Origin: Tillandsia leiboldiana
Lineage: Eukaryota; Streptophyta; Magnoliopsida; Poales; Bromeliaceae
Assembly (NCBI GenBank): GCA_029204045.2
Contig: CM055064.1
Location: 4,222,692-4,286,691, forward strand
Direction of reading: 5' to 3'
Length of the DNA stretch: 64,000 nt
Positions 12,547-22,394 of the stretch are shown one piece after another (position 1 is the first letter of the stretch; each line of letters opens with the position of its first letter). The notes under the pieces were generated by a model. That model did not search any database. It was not told where the DNA came from and saw nothing but the letters and a program-made list of their open reading frames with translations. The translations under genes and the position numbers were made by a program.

Positions 12547-13225
12547 CTATTTATAAGCTCAGCCCAGGCCTACTTAAATTCCGAATTTGGGCCCGGAAAT
12601 CGGGCGCCCGAAAAGATTCGGGCCCAAAATCGCGCCCGGCCCGGCCCACTCGGCGAGCGTCTGGGCGTGACGCGTGTCCCGAACACGGGACAGTGGCGCC
12701 CAGCCTCACGGGCGCTGCCACGTGTCCAGCGCAGATCAGCAGGGTAGGTGGCGCCCGCCAATGGCAGGGCGCCACCTGGCGCTCGCGTGCCTGACGCACG
12801 CTGGCCCGCCCGCCACGCCAGCCGGGCCGCCCTGCCACGCCGCCTGCCACACCCGCACGCGCACAATGGCTCGCCCAATGCCCGCGCGCCACGTGTCAGC
12901 CCCGGGATCCGCTGCGCCCGGTGCACACGCCCCGTGCACCCGCTGAATCAGAATCCACCACGTGTCCCATGCACCGCCAATGGGAAGCCGCCACGTGGCA
13001 CACCACAGTCCACACCACCCGCCTGCGCACCTGCCTAGCCTGCTCGCGCACCCCCGCGTGCGCCGCGCCCACTGCACCGACCCAATAGCTAGCTGCCACG
13101 TGTCAACCCCCGGTCCACGCACCCGGCCGCGCGCTCACGTGGCCCCTCCTCCTAGTCCACTGCACCAGCGCTCCACTCCGTGGACCGGGAAGCGTGCGTC
13201 GGCCAATCCGCGGCTGCCACGTGTC
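12547..13225 (-). promoter_or_regulatory. LTR promoter: TATA box with five CCAAT/G-box modules
   Basis: On the minus strand the LTR reads GCTTATAAATAG at 12547-12558, a good TATA box. Upstream of it (higher coordinates) lies a GC-rich array with five modules of identical geometry, written on the plus strand as CCAAT, nine bases, then CCACGTG or CCACCTG. The CCAAT starts are 12758, 12875, 12977, 13082 and 13203; the box starts are 12772, 12889, 12991, 13096 and 13217. Further CCACGTGTC boxes with decayed CCAAT partners lie near 12719 and 12958. CACGTG and ACGTGTC are known plant G-box/ABRE-type bZIP or bHLH sites and CCAAT binds NF-Y. That they drive this LTR is inference. Confidence 0.65.
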
Positions 13226-13556
13226 CCTCCCGCCGGTCCACGGCTTCCCATGCACCAAAATGCACCAGAAACTTTCGGGTATCCGTTTTTGGGCGTCCGG
13301 ACTCAGAAAAATACAAATAAATAGCCGTTTTCTATCGTTTTTCCGCGCTGAATCCAAATACGGCCTCCGCTTTACGCAAAACTAATTCTATTTTTCAACG
13401 AAAGCATCCGAAAGGCAAACTTGATTCATTTTTTCGCGCGGAATCTATTCCTTGAGTCTGATTCACACACAAATACTTCCATCTCCCAAAATAGTCCTCC
13501 AGAAGCCGCTGATCAAGCCGTAACCCTCTAATGAAGATCCGGGTCATCACAATAAT

Positions 13557-14422
13557 TGCTTAGTTTCATATATAAAATTATATTTTTTTTCATTTTTTTT
13601 AATATTAATATATTAATTCGACGAGAGATCATATAATGGCCAGAGTAACCAAAATAAAATAGCAATTGCACTCATAATTTTTTTATTTTTATTTTTTTTA
13701 AAAAAATATTCATTAAAATTTTGAAGAGAATAAATTTTTTAAAAAATTTAAAAAAAGTATGAGAAATGATTATTTTTTAAAATTGTTTTAATTTTATTTT
13801 TTAAAATTTTTTTTTAAAAAAATTATAAAATATAAAATTAGAAAAATATTTTTTTTTCAAAATTTTAATAAATATTTGTAAGATTGATTTATAGTAATTC
13901 GACGATAGACCGTATGATAGTTAGATTAACTATAATACAATTGCAATTACTTTGATAATTATTTTTTAATTGAATTTTTAAAAAATATTTATTAAATATT
14001 TGAAAAAAAATTATTAAAATTTTTAAGAAAAGTGGCTAAATTTATTTATGAAAATTTAGTAATAAATTATATGACAAATAAATTAAATAAATTTAAGTAT
14101 TAATTAATTTAATTTAGTGTTTAATTTTATGAATACTCTTAATTTTTTAAATTAAAAAATAAAATTTTTAAAATTTAAAATATTTTTATCTCAAATCTCA
14201 TATAAATACTAAATTTATTTGAAAAAAAAAAAAAAAATCACAACAAAAATAAAAGGGACGGTAACACAAGAGCCCACAAAAGAAAAAATAAAAGAAAAGA
14301 AGAGCGGAAGAGAGAGAGAGAGAGAGACGGGCAACAAAAGAAAAGAAAAGAAAAAAAAAAAAAAAAAAAATCAAGTGGTAGCACAAAGAGAAAGGGGGAG
14401 GAGATTGAGAAGACGAGAATGA

Positions 14423-14463
<41 letters not shown>

Positions 14464-14573
14464 CATCACTGCTGTACTGTGCTCAATAGGCAAGTGGGTA
14501 TCACGTTGTACTCACTAAAATATCACGGCACGAAAGGTCCGATGAGATCTCCGATGTATCATGCCTTTATGGG
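13557..14573. other. AT-rich intergenic DNA with purine tract and (AAT)n
   Basis: Runs of A/T to about 14220, then a purine-rich block with (GA)n at 14310-14326 and (AAT)n at 14424-14461. No gene is supported. Confidence 0.6.
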
Positions 14574-14804
14574 TGATGCTAGGGTATATATTTTATATCA
14601 TATTTTATTCTGGGGTGTGTATATTTATTTTATCCGTCACATTGAGTGACAGATAAAATTCATTCCACTTCAGAATAAGATAGAGTGTAAAATGTATACA
14701 ATTTATAAAGAGTACAGATAAAATTTATTTCACTTCAGAATAAGATGAAATATAAAATATACACCTTTTATAAAAAGTACACTTATATATACCCTGCCTT
14801 TATA
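14574..14804. mobile_element. Probable old copy of the GCTAGGTGTACA foldback MITE family
   Basis: Starts GATGCTAGGGTATATAT and ends with the inverted AAGTACACTTATATATACCC. It contains internal repeats CTTCAGAATAAGAT. Resembles the copy at 53865-53962 but is diverged. Confidence 0.35.
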
Positions 14805-15654
14805 TTAAAGCACGGTACATGCCGGTCGATACTATACGCACGATACTTTATTTTTAATTATAAATTAATTAGGCGAAAATAGATGGAGTGGTAGGACCAC
14901 TATAGACAAACTAATAGACTATTATTTGATCCGGACATGTTAATACTGCCTGTGTAGAGAGAGATGCAGGCGGGAAGAGATTAATTAGAATATAGTAGTA
15001 AGGCTGTAGGGTTGATACAAATTATTATTATTATTATTATTATTATTTAAATAATAAATTATTTGTTTTATTCATAAAGTGACATAAACTTCCAATAAAT
15101 GTGAGACAATCAAAGCCTCCAGAAAAAGAGGAAAAAAAAAAAAAATGTATATTGCGAAGAATTTTAATTGGAGTTGAGGGTCGTCCTCTAAAAATAATAC
15201 TATTTCTTTCTAATCAGATTGTCTATCATGTTGCTGAAAGTTTGATAAATTTATTTATCTAAAAATAACACTATTTCTTTCTAACCAGATTGTCCACCAC
15301 GTAGCTGAAAGTTTGATGAATTTATATATTTATCTAATTATGACGATCAATTTTGCTACAACATTTCTTTCAAAATCTTATTACACCATTCTCATGCAGT
15401 GTAATAGGCGAGTCATTTGTCGAGCAAAAAAATAGATACCAAAAATAAAAATATATACCTTGAAAAGAGATGGCTGCAAGTTCACAAATTATTATTATTA
15501 TTTTAGTTAAAAATATGAAGTAATTAGGTTTCGAATATCAACAATCAAATTTTTTTGTCACTTGCATTAGAGACAGATGATTATTATTAATTAAATTATT
15601 ATGCTAATTAAGAATGAAAACTCTACTCTTAGGCCTTAGCTAAGCCTAAATAAC
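14805..15654. other. Intergenic DNA, no gene seen
   Basis: Contains (ATT)n at 15024-15047. A short duplicated phrase (ATAACACTATTTCTTTCTAA near 15196 and 15263, followed by GCTGAAAGTTTGATRAATTTA) indicates a local diverged tandem duplication of about 67 bp. Confidence 0.5.
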
Positions 15655-15891
15655 AGGACAAAAATTTTATGGGCATCATTCCCAAACTAATTAGTTTGGA
15701 AACGATACCGTCAATACGGATGGGCGCCAACACCGCATGGCAGAAGCGGCGTCCATTCATGCCCACCCGATTATTCTCTCTCTCTCTCGACTTAATAAAA
15801 TTGTATGTCTGGATAGATGTTGTTTCGTCATGTCCATCCACATCGTCCCGAACTATTTGTTTGGAGATGATGCCTACAAAATTTTTGCCCT
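15655..15891. mobile_element. MITE with about 38-bp terminal inverted repeats
   Basis: Left end AGGACAAAAATTTTATGGGC, then ATCATTCCCAAACTAATTAG. The right end inverted gives AGGGCAAAAATTTTGTAGGC, then ATCATCTCCAAACAAATAG. About 237 bp in total with no coding capacity. Superfamily not assigned and target duplication unclear. Confidence 0.6.
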
Positions 15892-15989
15892 ACGTAACGT
15901 GGCCACTCAGCCTTGCCCGGGTCAAACTTTGTTTCTTTGTAGTGGTAGTGTGGGAGCTTTGCTGTGAGTGCTAGCAAGGGAGGCAAGGA

Positions 15990-16850
15990 GGGGTCAAACA
16001 ACAATATAATTTTCATTCAAACAATATAATTTTTAAACAATATAATTTTTATTCAAAATATATAATTTTTATTTCAAACAGTACAATTTTCGTTTAAAAA
16101 ATATAAATTTTATACGAACAATATAGTTTTCATTCAAACAATATAATTTTCGTTCAAAAAATATAATTTTTTATTTTAAAGAGTATAATTTTCGTCTTAA
16201 AAAGCGCAACATTTATCTCAAATAGTATTACATTCTTCTAAAATAATATAATTTAATTTTAACAATGCAATTTTTTTTCCTTTTTTTTTCATCTCGCGTT
16301 TTTTGCCTTTTCTCTTGTAGCGAGTAGCGACGATATATAATAATCTTTTTACGAGAAATTTTTTTATTTTATTTTATTTATTATTATTTTTTTATTATTT
16401 ATATTTTTTTTTTGCAGTCACCGTACTCGCCGAAAGAGCTCCACTAACCCGTCATCGGTAAATCTTTCAGTGGTTCTTGCTTTCTCACTATTCATGACCA
16501 TGCGCTTCCCTGCAAATTTATTTACGTGAGATATATATTAGATTTGAGCTGACATCGGTGAAGATATTGCCAAGAAAAAAGGGTAAAGCGCAGCGTGGAT
16601 ATTAGGCGGTGGAAGAGAAGGAGAAAGAAGAGGAAGGAAAAAGAAAAATGAGATAAAGAAACGACGAGAAGGAGGAAATCGAATCTCAAAAGAAAAAAAA
16701 AACGAGAGAAAAAGAAAAGAAGAATATTTTAATTAATTTTTTAAAAATTCGGACCGAATCTATAAAAACAAGAAGGCCGGCCAACTTTTGCAACATCTCA
16801 AAACAAATAAATTTTTTAATACAAATTGGCCACATTTTTCCAAGTAAAAT
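15990..16850 (+). repeat. Unclassified dispersed repeat, copy with AT minisatellite head
   Basis: Begins with about 13 degenerate units of roughly 20 bp (core ACAATATAATTTTCATTC), then a T-rich and GC-mixed block, a purine block rich in GAGAAAGAAG, and ends near ACAAATTGGCCACATTTTTCC. The same order of parts recurs at 20400-21420 and, inverted and partial, at 8800-9118. No reverse transcriptase or transposase is seen. Confidence 0.55.
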
Positions 16851-17444
16851 ATTTTAGTGAAAAGTTGCATTTTTATTTTTTATAAAAAATAATTTATGAA
16901 AAATAAAAATTCAATGCCCAAATTTTGTGCGAATAAGTTTTAGGAGCCGTTTGGATCGGATATAAAAAAAAGAATAAGTTCTTATTTTTTTTTATACCCA
17001 AATTCTATTTGGAAAGAGAGAAAACAATATTTTTTTATTTTTTTTTATTTTTTGAGAATAAACTGTATAAATCTAGAGTTGCTATTCCATCCCTCGTTCG
17101 GACGTAATTAAAATAAATATAATTTTAATTATTATATTAAGGTTTTAATTAATTTAATATTTTATTAACTAATTATTTAAATATTAAATAATTAACTAAT
17201 TAAAGAATTAATATAATAATTAAAATTATAAATCATTCTTACCTCCTCATTTAACTTAACGGTTGGATTTTAATCTTAAAATTATAAATCATATTTACCT
17301 CCTCGTGATTTGCACTACTCCGCCAATTAAATACCTCCTTATGCTAATTTGTAAAATATTATAAAATCTATATATAAGTATAGCATTAATCACGAGGTAA
17401 GTATGACATAAAAATAAAATAAGTACATTAAGGGGTGTTTGATT
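16851..17444. other. AT-rich DNA with a Tourist-like end fragment
   Basis: GGAGCCGTTTGGATCGG at 16943 looks like the end of a Tourist-type MITE, but its other end could not be placed. No gene is seen. Confidence 0.35.
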
Positions 17445-18515
17445 CAAGGATTAAAGTGCCGCCCGTGCCGGGCCGGCACGGGCGGCACGTACCGTGCCCC
17501 TCAAAGAGGGGCACGGTACAGGGGGGGTCTCGGACCCCCCCTGTCTCGAACGATACCCCCAGGGTATCGCTCAAGACAGAGCGATACCCTGGTGGGTATC
17601 GCGTGCCGTGCCGGCCCGTGCCGGCCGGCACAGCCCGTTTTCCTTTTTTTTTTTTTTTTGTTTTTTTTTTTTGTTTTTTTTTTTGTTTTTTTTTTAGATT
17701 TTTTTCTGTATTTTTTAAAACAGGCATAGTTAGGTGTTTTTTTTTTCTTTTTTTTTCTTTTTTTTTTAGTCACTATGTAGAAAAGAGGGAATACAAGAGT
17801 TATGTTCTGTACAATCTCTCGATCTCACTCTAGGGCAAATAAAAGAGAAATTAAGGTTTTTCCTTAGCGGATCGGATCCGTACCGCGGGGGCCTCCGCCC
17901 TCCGCACCCCCCGTCCGATGTCAGTGGTGGGCTTCGGGCTCGGGCCTAACGGCCCGAGCCCTTCGCTTCCACCACAGACATCCACAAAATTTCGAAGTCG
18001 CACCGCGAAGCCGTCGGCGAACCTGAATCATAATATCGAAGCGATTCTGATTTTGAGTCACAACTAACAAGTATGTTAATTGGTGAGTGTAGTAAGCTAT
18101 ATATATAGTCAATATTCACAATTTTTATTCTCTATGAGATATAGTTATTTCTATTCTCTATGAGATATAGTTATTTCTATTTAGAATTTATTTATTATAT
18201 TGTTATTTCTATTCTCTATGAGATATAGTTGTACTTTATATATTAAAAATAATTATCAGTATGTCAATTGGTAAGTGTAGTAAGCTATATATAGTCAATA
18301 TTCATAATTTTTTGACTAAACAGTTCAAAACAATATTATAAGAGCTTATTGGGAACAAAAAAAATAAAAAAAAGCCGTGCCAGAGCGTGCCACTGGGAGA
18401 TCATGCGTATCCATCGGCACGCAAGCGTGCCACGTGTCGGCACGGGGGCGTGCCGGTACCGTACCGTGCCAGGCGGCGAGCGGCACGCCCCCGTGCCACG
18501 GCACTTCGAACCTTG
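17445..18515. mobile_element. Non-autonomous hAT-like element with perfect 8-bp target duplication
   Basis: Ends are CAAGGATTAAAGTGCCG and, inverted, CAAGGTTCGAAGTGCCG. GTTTGATT occurs immediately on both sides (17437-17444 and 18516-18523). An 8-bp duplication and YARGG-type ends are the hAT hallmarks. The element is 1071 bp with GGCACG-rich ends and no transposase. The interior contains a sequence duplicated near 18069 and 18257 (TGTTAATTGGTGAGTGTAGT and a diverged copy), which also occurs inverted beside the solo LTR at 9340-9430. Two shorter family members lie in SGT1 introns (44096-44414, 50896-51239). Confidence 0.8.
17456..17601. repeat. Ladder of four consecutive hairpins
   Basis: Four back-to-back inverted repeats: 17456-17488 (16-bp arms, 1-nt loop), 17489-17519 (14-bp arms, AAA loop), 17520-17542 (10-bp arms) and 17551-17601 (about 22-bp arms with one mismatch). 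All lie in the left end of the hAT-like element. Confidence 0.85.
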
Positions 18516-18523
18516 GTTTGATT

Positions 18524-18959
18524 CCACCTAAAAATGTGAAAAAAGTTTTTCTGAGGAAAAAAGTTTTTCATGCAATTTTTTTTTTTTTTAAGCTTAACGA
18601 GTGTTTTTGTTGTACGTAAAATCGTAAAAAATAATTTTTTTCGTAAAAAAAATTAAAGTTGGTGGATTTTTTTTTTTTTTATAGTATTTTGTTTGTAGGA
18701 AAAAAAAATTCCATCAAATATTTGTTTGGCTGATTTTGTTTTTTTTATATTTATTTGGTTTGGTAGACAAAAAAAATGAATGAAAAATGTTTTATCAAGT
18801 TTGAGTTTTTGTTTTTCGTCGATCGGCGAAAATAATAACACTTCATTTTTTTCAAATTTGTAAAATTAATTTTTCAATTTTTTTTTTTAACAGTTTAACA
18901 AACACATAAAAAATACTTTTTCAAGTTAAAAATAACTCTGTTATTGTTGACAATATTAG
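18524..18959. other. AT-rich DNA, no gene seen
   Basis: Dominated by T and A runs. Phrases such as TTTGTTTGGCTGATTTTG hint at MITE debris but borders could not be set. Confidence 0.4.
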
Positions 18960-20310
18960 CCTATCTATTGACATATCTCCTACTGATAATTTGCTGCACA
19001 TGTTATTATCTCCTGATTAGTATGCATGATAGAGTAGGAGGTTATTATTTCATTATGGCATTATCTGGCACCGTCGATGACTTATGATCCCATTTGGGGG
19101 TTTCCGGCTACTTGTCGTTTTTTGGTCTTTCGATCGCGAGTATTGAGTATCCGTATTGTGATCGCCATATATGCACCAGCTGTTCATTTCACGTATACCA
19201 GCGGATTGGCCTCCGTTGTGGTGTTTTTTACTGATAGAGTAGTCTGATCGACCCGTGAGTCCCATTCTCTAGATACACCTGCAGGTTTCGGGTGATATTG
19301 AGTCTCTATTCTCTTGTTGTTTCTGCAGGTGTGGGGCTTATGTCGGTTCTGGTCAAGCATTAGTTTGAGATCCTAGGGACCAACAGTGGCATCCGATTGG
19401 GTTGTTTTGATTATCAGTACACTTGACGCATTTATCTGCTTTACAGTTATTTTGCTCAGTTATTACATTACCTGTTTTACTACTTACTCGTTACTTGTTC
19501 AGTATCATTTACCTGATCATAGCTGTTTTTATATCAGTTGATTATGTCTTTACCTATCTTTTGTTTATTGTATACAAGTAGATACAACTTGTTAGTCCCC
19601 GACTCGTTGTACCCACTGTGATACATTCAGTTGTATCTCACATCCTCATGTTGACACCTTTTTTAGGTCCGTCGGGTGGTGAGATTTCGGGACGATTGTG
19701 ACGCTCCAAACTTCCCAGGGGTCACACATCCTATAACTACTTTAGCTCTAGCATACTTAACTCTCTTAACCTTTTGGGTCTTGCTATCACCAAAAATGCT
19801 ATAACCTGGTTAAGAGATTTAGTCATATTATATTATTTATATATATAACTAATACACATTTCAGGGGCGTCACAATAATAATGTGAGAGTATACGATAGA
19901 GTTTTCCCCCTTTTTGCTAGCTTGATAGTTGGCCTGTCACTTGTTTTATTTTCATATTTATTACTATTTATGACTTATTTATCATACAGTTTTGATCCGT
20001 AGTTTATGTTGAGTTATAGTAGTTAATTTTATCATGTGGATTCTAGTTGATTTAGATTGTCAATTCATGTGGATGATGGATTATTTCATATTATTATTTA
20101 AATATTATTAATGTTGATTAGTTAGAAACTCTAATTGCACTATTGTATATTGCCTAATTGTGCATGTGTAGAAAAAGCTATGTTCGTTTGGACCGGAGAT
20201 ATTATATGCGCGTAGTGGATCTGCTTACGTTCTGAGAATTGATTTTGAACTCTGATTTATGTAAAAAAAAAAAAAAAATTAAACCATATTTTCATCCTGA
20301 GACGTGACAC
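18960..20310 (+). mobile_element. LTR-retrotransposon remnant
   Basis: Moderate GC, pyrimidine-rich non-coding sequence with phrases typical of plant gypsy-type LTRs (GTACCCACTGTGATACA, then TGTATCTCACATCC near 19610-19645). Toward 20170-20310 it has GTAGTGGATCTGCTTACG and GAGACGTGACA, comparable to the solo LTR end (GGCGGATTTGTTGGC, GGGGCGTGACA). No intact frame. Borders are approximate. Confidence 0.45.
19697..19874 (+). mobile_element. Short TG...CA LTR-like insertion nested in the remnant
   Basis: 178 bp that begins TGTGACGCTCC and ends GGGGCGTCACA, interrupting the surrounding LTR-like sequence. The five bases on each side (ACGAT, ATAAT) do not match, so a clean insertion is not proven. 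Confidence 0.35.
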
Positions 20311-20399
20311 GACACCTTACTTACCTCTATTACTTACAAGCTCTATCCATAATTCGCTAGCTCTTAGAGATGTTAATATCGTCGAGCTTCTTGTCCTTT

Positions 20400-21420
20400 T
20401 TAGCCGCAAGCGCTAGCTGGCGCGGTGGGAACAAGATCTGCGTCAAGGGGTGACACTCCGGTGGGGTCTATGGTGACAACGAGGGCGAGTGGTGGCGGGA
20501 TGCGGGAACGAGACGGTGAGCTAGGGAAAATTGAGCTATTAAACAATATAACTTTCGAGCTCGAAAAAATTGAACCATCAAATAATATAACTTTCAAATA
20601 GTACAATTTTCATTTCAAATAGTTTATCTTTCGTCTAAACAGTATAATTTTCATTCAAAAAGTATAATTTTCGTCTTAAATAGTATAACTTTCACTCAAA
20701 CAACATAATTTTCACCCAAAAATTTTAATTTTTCTTTCAAAAAGTTCAATTTTTATCTCAAATAGTGCAACGTTATTCTGAAATAGTATAACTTCATCTT
20801 AACAGTACATCTTTATCTTCATTTTTCTTTTCTTCTCTAGTTTTTGAGCTTTATTGTAGTAGTGACTATACATAATCATATTCCTAGGAGAGTTTTTTTT
20901 TTTTTTTTTCCTTTTTATTCTTTTTTTTTCACCATTTTTCTGGAGCCAGCGCCCCTCACCGGAAGCGCTCTCTTGCCCCGTCGTTGTTAAATCCTCCAGT
21001 ATCTTCATAATCGTCGCCATTTATGGCTGTACGCTCCACCACAAACTCACTTTTGTGATTTATATCATATCGGAGCCGACATCGACGGAGGTGTGGTCGA
21101 TATAAAATAGTAAAGCGCGGTGTAGATATTGAAATGTTGTAGATATTAAAATGTTGGAATTGATGGAGAATGAAGAACAAATTAGAAGGAGATGGAAAGA
21201 AAAAAAATTAATGAGGAGGAGAAAAACAAATCTTGTGCGAAAAAAAGAAAAAAAAAACGAGAGAAAAACAAAAAAAAAAAAAAAGAGAGAAAAAAAATAA
21301 TATTTTAATTATTTTTTAAAAATTCAGATCAAAATTATATAAGTAAAAAAAAAGAAAAGAAAAGAAAAGAAAAGAAAAAAAAAAGCAAAATATCAAAACC
21401 AATAATTTTTTTTATGCAAA
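20400..21420 (+). repeat. Second long copy of the unclassified dispersed repeat
   Basis: A GC-rich head (20400-20535) is followed by the roughly 20-bp AT minisatellite (20538-20812), a T-rich block, a GC-mixed block with GGAGCCGACATCGACGG, and a purine block ending near ATGCAAATTGGTTTAAG. It parallels 15990-16850 part for part but is diverged. Confidence 0.55.
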
Positions 21421-21469
21421 TTGGTTTAAGTAATCTAATTAGTAAACACTTTAGGCCCCGTTTGGTTAA

Positions 21470-21601
21470 GGGGATAAGGGGGGAATAACCCCCTTATCCC
21501 CTTAACCATACCCAAACACTAATTAAGGGGGGGGGATTTCCTAAACCCCCCCTTAGCGGGTTATCCGCGGATAACCCGCTAAGGGGGGGGTTTAGGAATC
21601 C
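21470..21601. repeat. Two hairpins at the Harbinger left end, followed by a C tract
   Basis: GGGGATAAGGGGG pairs with CCCCCTTATCCCC (21470-21501). A roughly 30-bp-arm palindrome centred on CCGCGG spans 21535-21600. An uninterrupted C tract of about 20 follows at 21601-21620. Confidence 0.85.
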
Positions 21602-21649
21602 CCCCCCCCCCCCCCCCCCCCGGGTTTAGCCATTGAACCCGGTATTACT

Positions 21650-22380
21650 CTGGTCTTCGCGCGGTTACCGAGGTGAGCTCCCCGTGACCTCCATCTCTGT
21701 CTTCTTCCTCCCTTCTCCGAAGCCTCCCTCTTGCTCGAGAAAATCTTGCTCCGATCCCTTGCTCCGATCCCTTGCTCCTTGCTCCTTGCTCCTTGCTCCG
21801 AGCTCGTCGCGAGATCTCCGATCCGTAGCCGATATTGCTCCGGTATTGCTCCGATCCCTTGCTCGTTCTTCGGGTGTTGGGTTCCGGCGCGGTTAGCCAG
21901 GTGAGCAGCCCGTGGCTCTGTCTTCTTCCTCCCTTCTCCGAGTAAGCCTCCCTCTTGCTCTAATCCCTCTCGAGAAAGTGTTGCTCCGATCCCTTGCTCC
22001 TTCGGGTGTTGGGTTCCGGCGCGGTTACCCAGGTGAGTAGCACGTGGCTTTGTCTTCTTCCTCCCTTCTCCGAGTAAGCCTCCCTCTTGCTATAATCCAT
22101 CTCGAGAAACTGTTGCTCCGATCCCTAGCTCCGATCCCTTGCTCCTTGCTCCGAGCTCGTCGCGAGATCTCCCAATCGAGAAACAGTTGCTCCGATCCCT
22201 CTCGAGAAACTGTTGGTTTGGGTTTAATCCTGATAAAAACCCTAGCTCCGATCCCTCTCGAGAAAGTGTTGCTCCTTGCTCCGAGCTCGTCGCGAGATCT
22301 CCCTGTTGGTCCGATCTGAGAGATCCGCTTCTGCGGCGCGCGACGGTAACCTAGTAAGCTACCTTTTTCGACATCCTCAC
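21650..22380 (+). repeat. GC-rich repeated leader of the Harbinger element
   Basis: Three related units begin with GCGCGGTTA near 21659, 21889 and 22019; the last two are 130 bp apart. Each continues to a GGTGAG splice-donor-like site and then CTTCTTCCTCCCTTCTCCGA. Between them are many copies of TTGCTCCGATCCC and GAGCTCGTCGCGAGATCTCC. Frames on both strands here are repeat artefacts. It may be promoter or 5' untranslated sequence of the transposon genes. Confidence 0.6.
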
Positions 22381-22394
22381 AAAGGTAAAAAAAT

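Larger units (their letters stand above)
10052..13551 (-). mobile_element. Solo LTR of a long-LTR retrotransposon, 3.5 kb
   Basis: Read on the minus strand it starts TGTGATGACCCGG at 13551 and ends GGGGCGTGACA at 10052, with TG and CA termini. Flanks are ATAAC and ATAAT, a near-match 5-bp target duplication. No primer site, gag-pol frame or second LTR adjoins it, so a solo LTR left by recombination is the simplest reading. LTRs this long are typical of some plant Ty3/gypsy lineages; lineage assignment is inference. Related diverged pieces lie in SGT1 intron 1 (42985-43960). All short frames inside (for example 11814-12296 and the GC-rich frames at 12400-13380) are non-coding by-products of composition. 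Confidence 0.75.

Noticed and set aside
12400..13385. Many overlapping GC-rich frames (Pro/Arg/Ala-rich)
   Set aside because: Composition artefact of the GC-rich LTR promoter array.
10052..13551. Full-length LTR retrotransposon
   Set aside because: No gag-pol frames, primer site or second LTR in orientation; only one LTR with a near-match duplication.
17428..17833. Overlapping frames over the hairpin ladder
   Set aside because: Produced by GC-rich inverted repeats and T tracts; no protein features.
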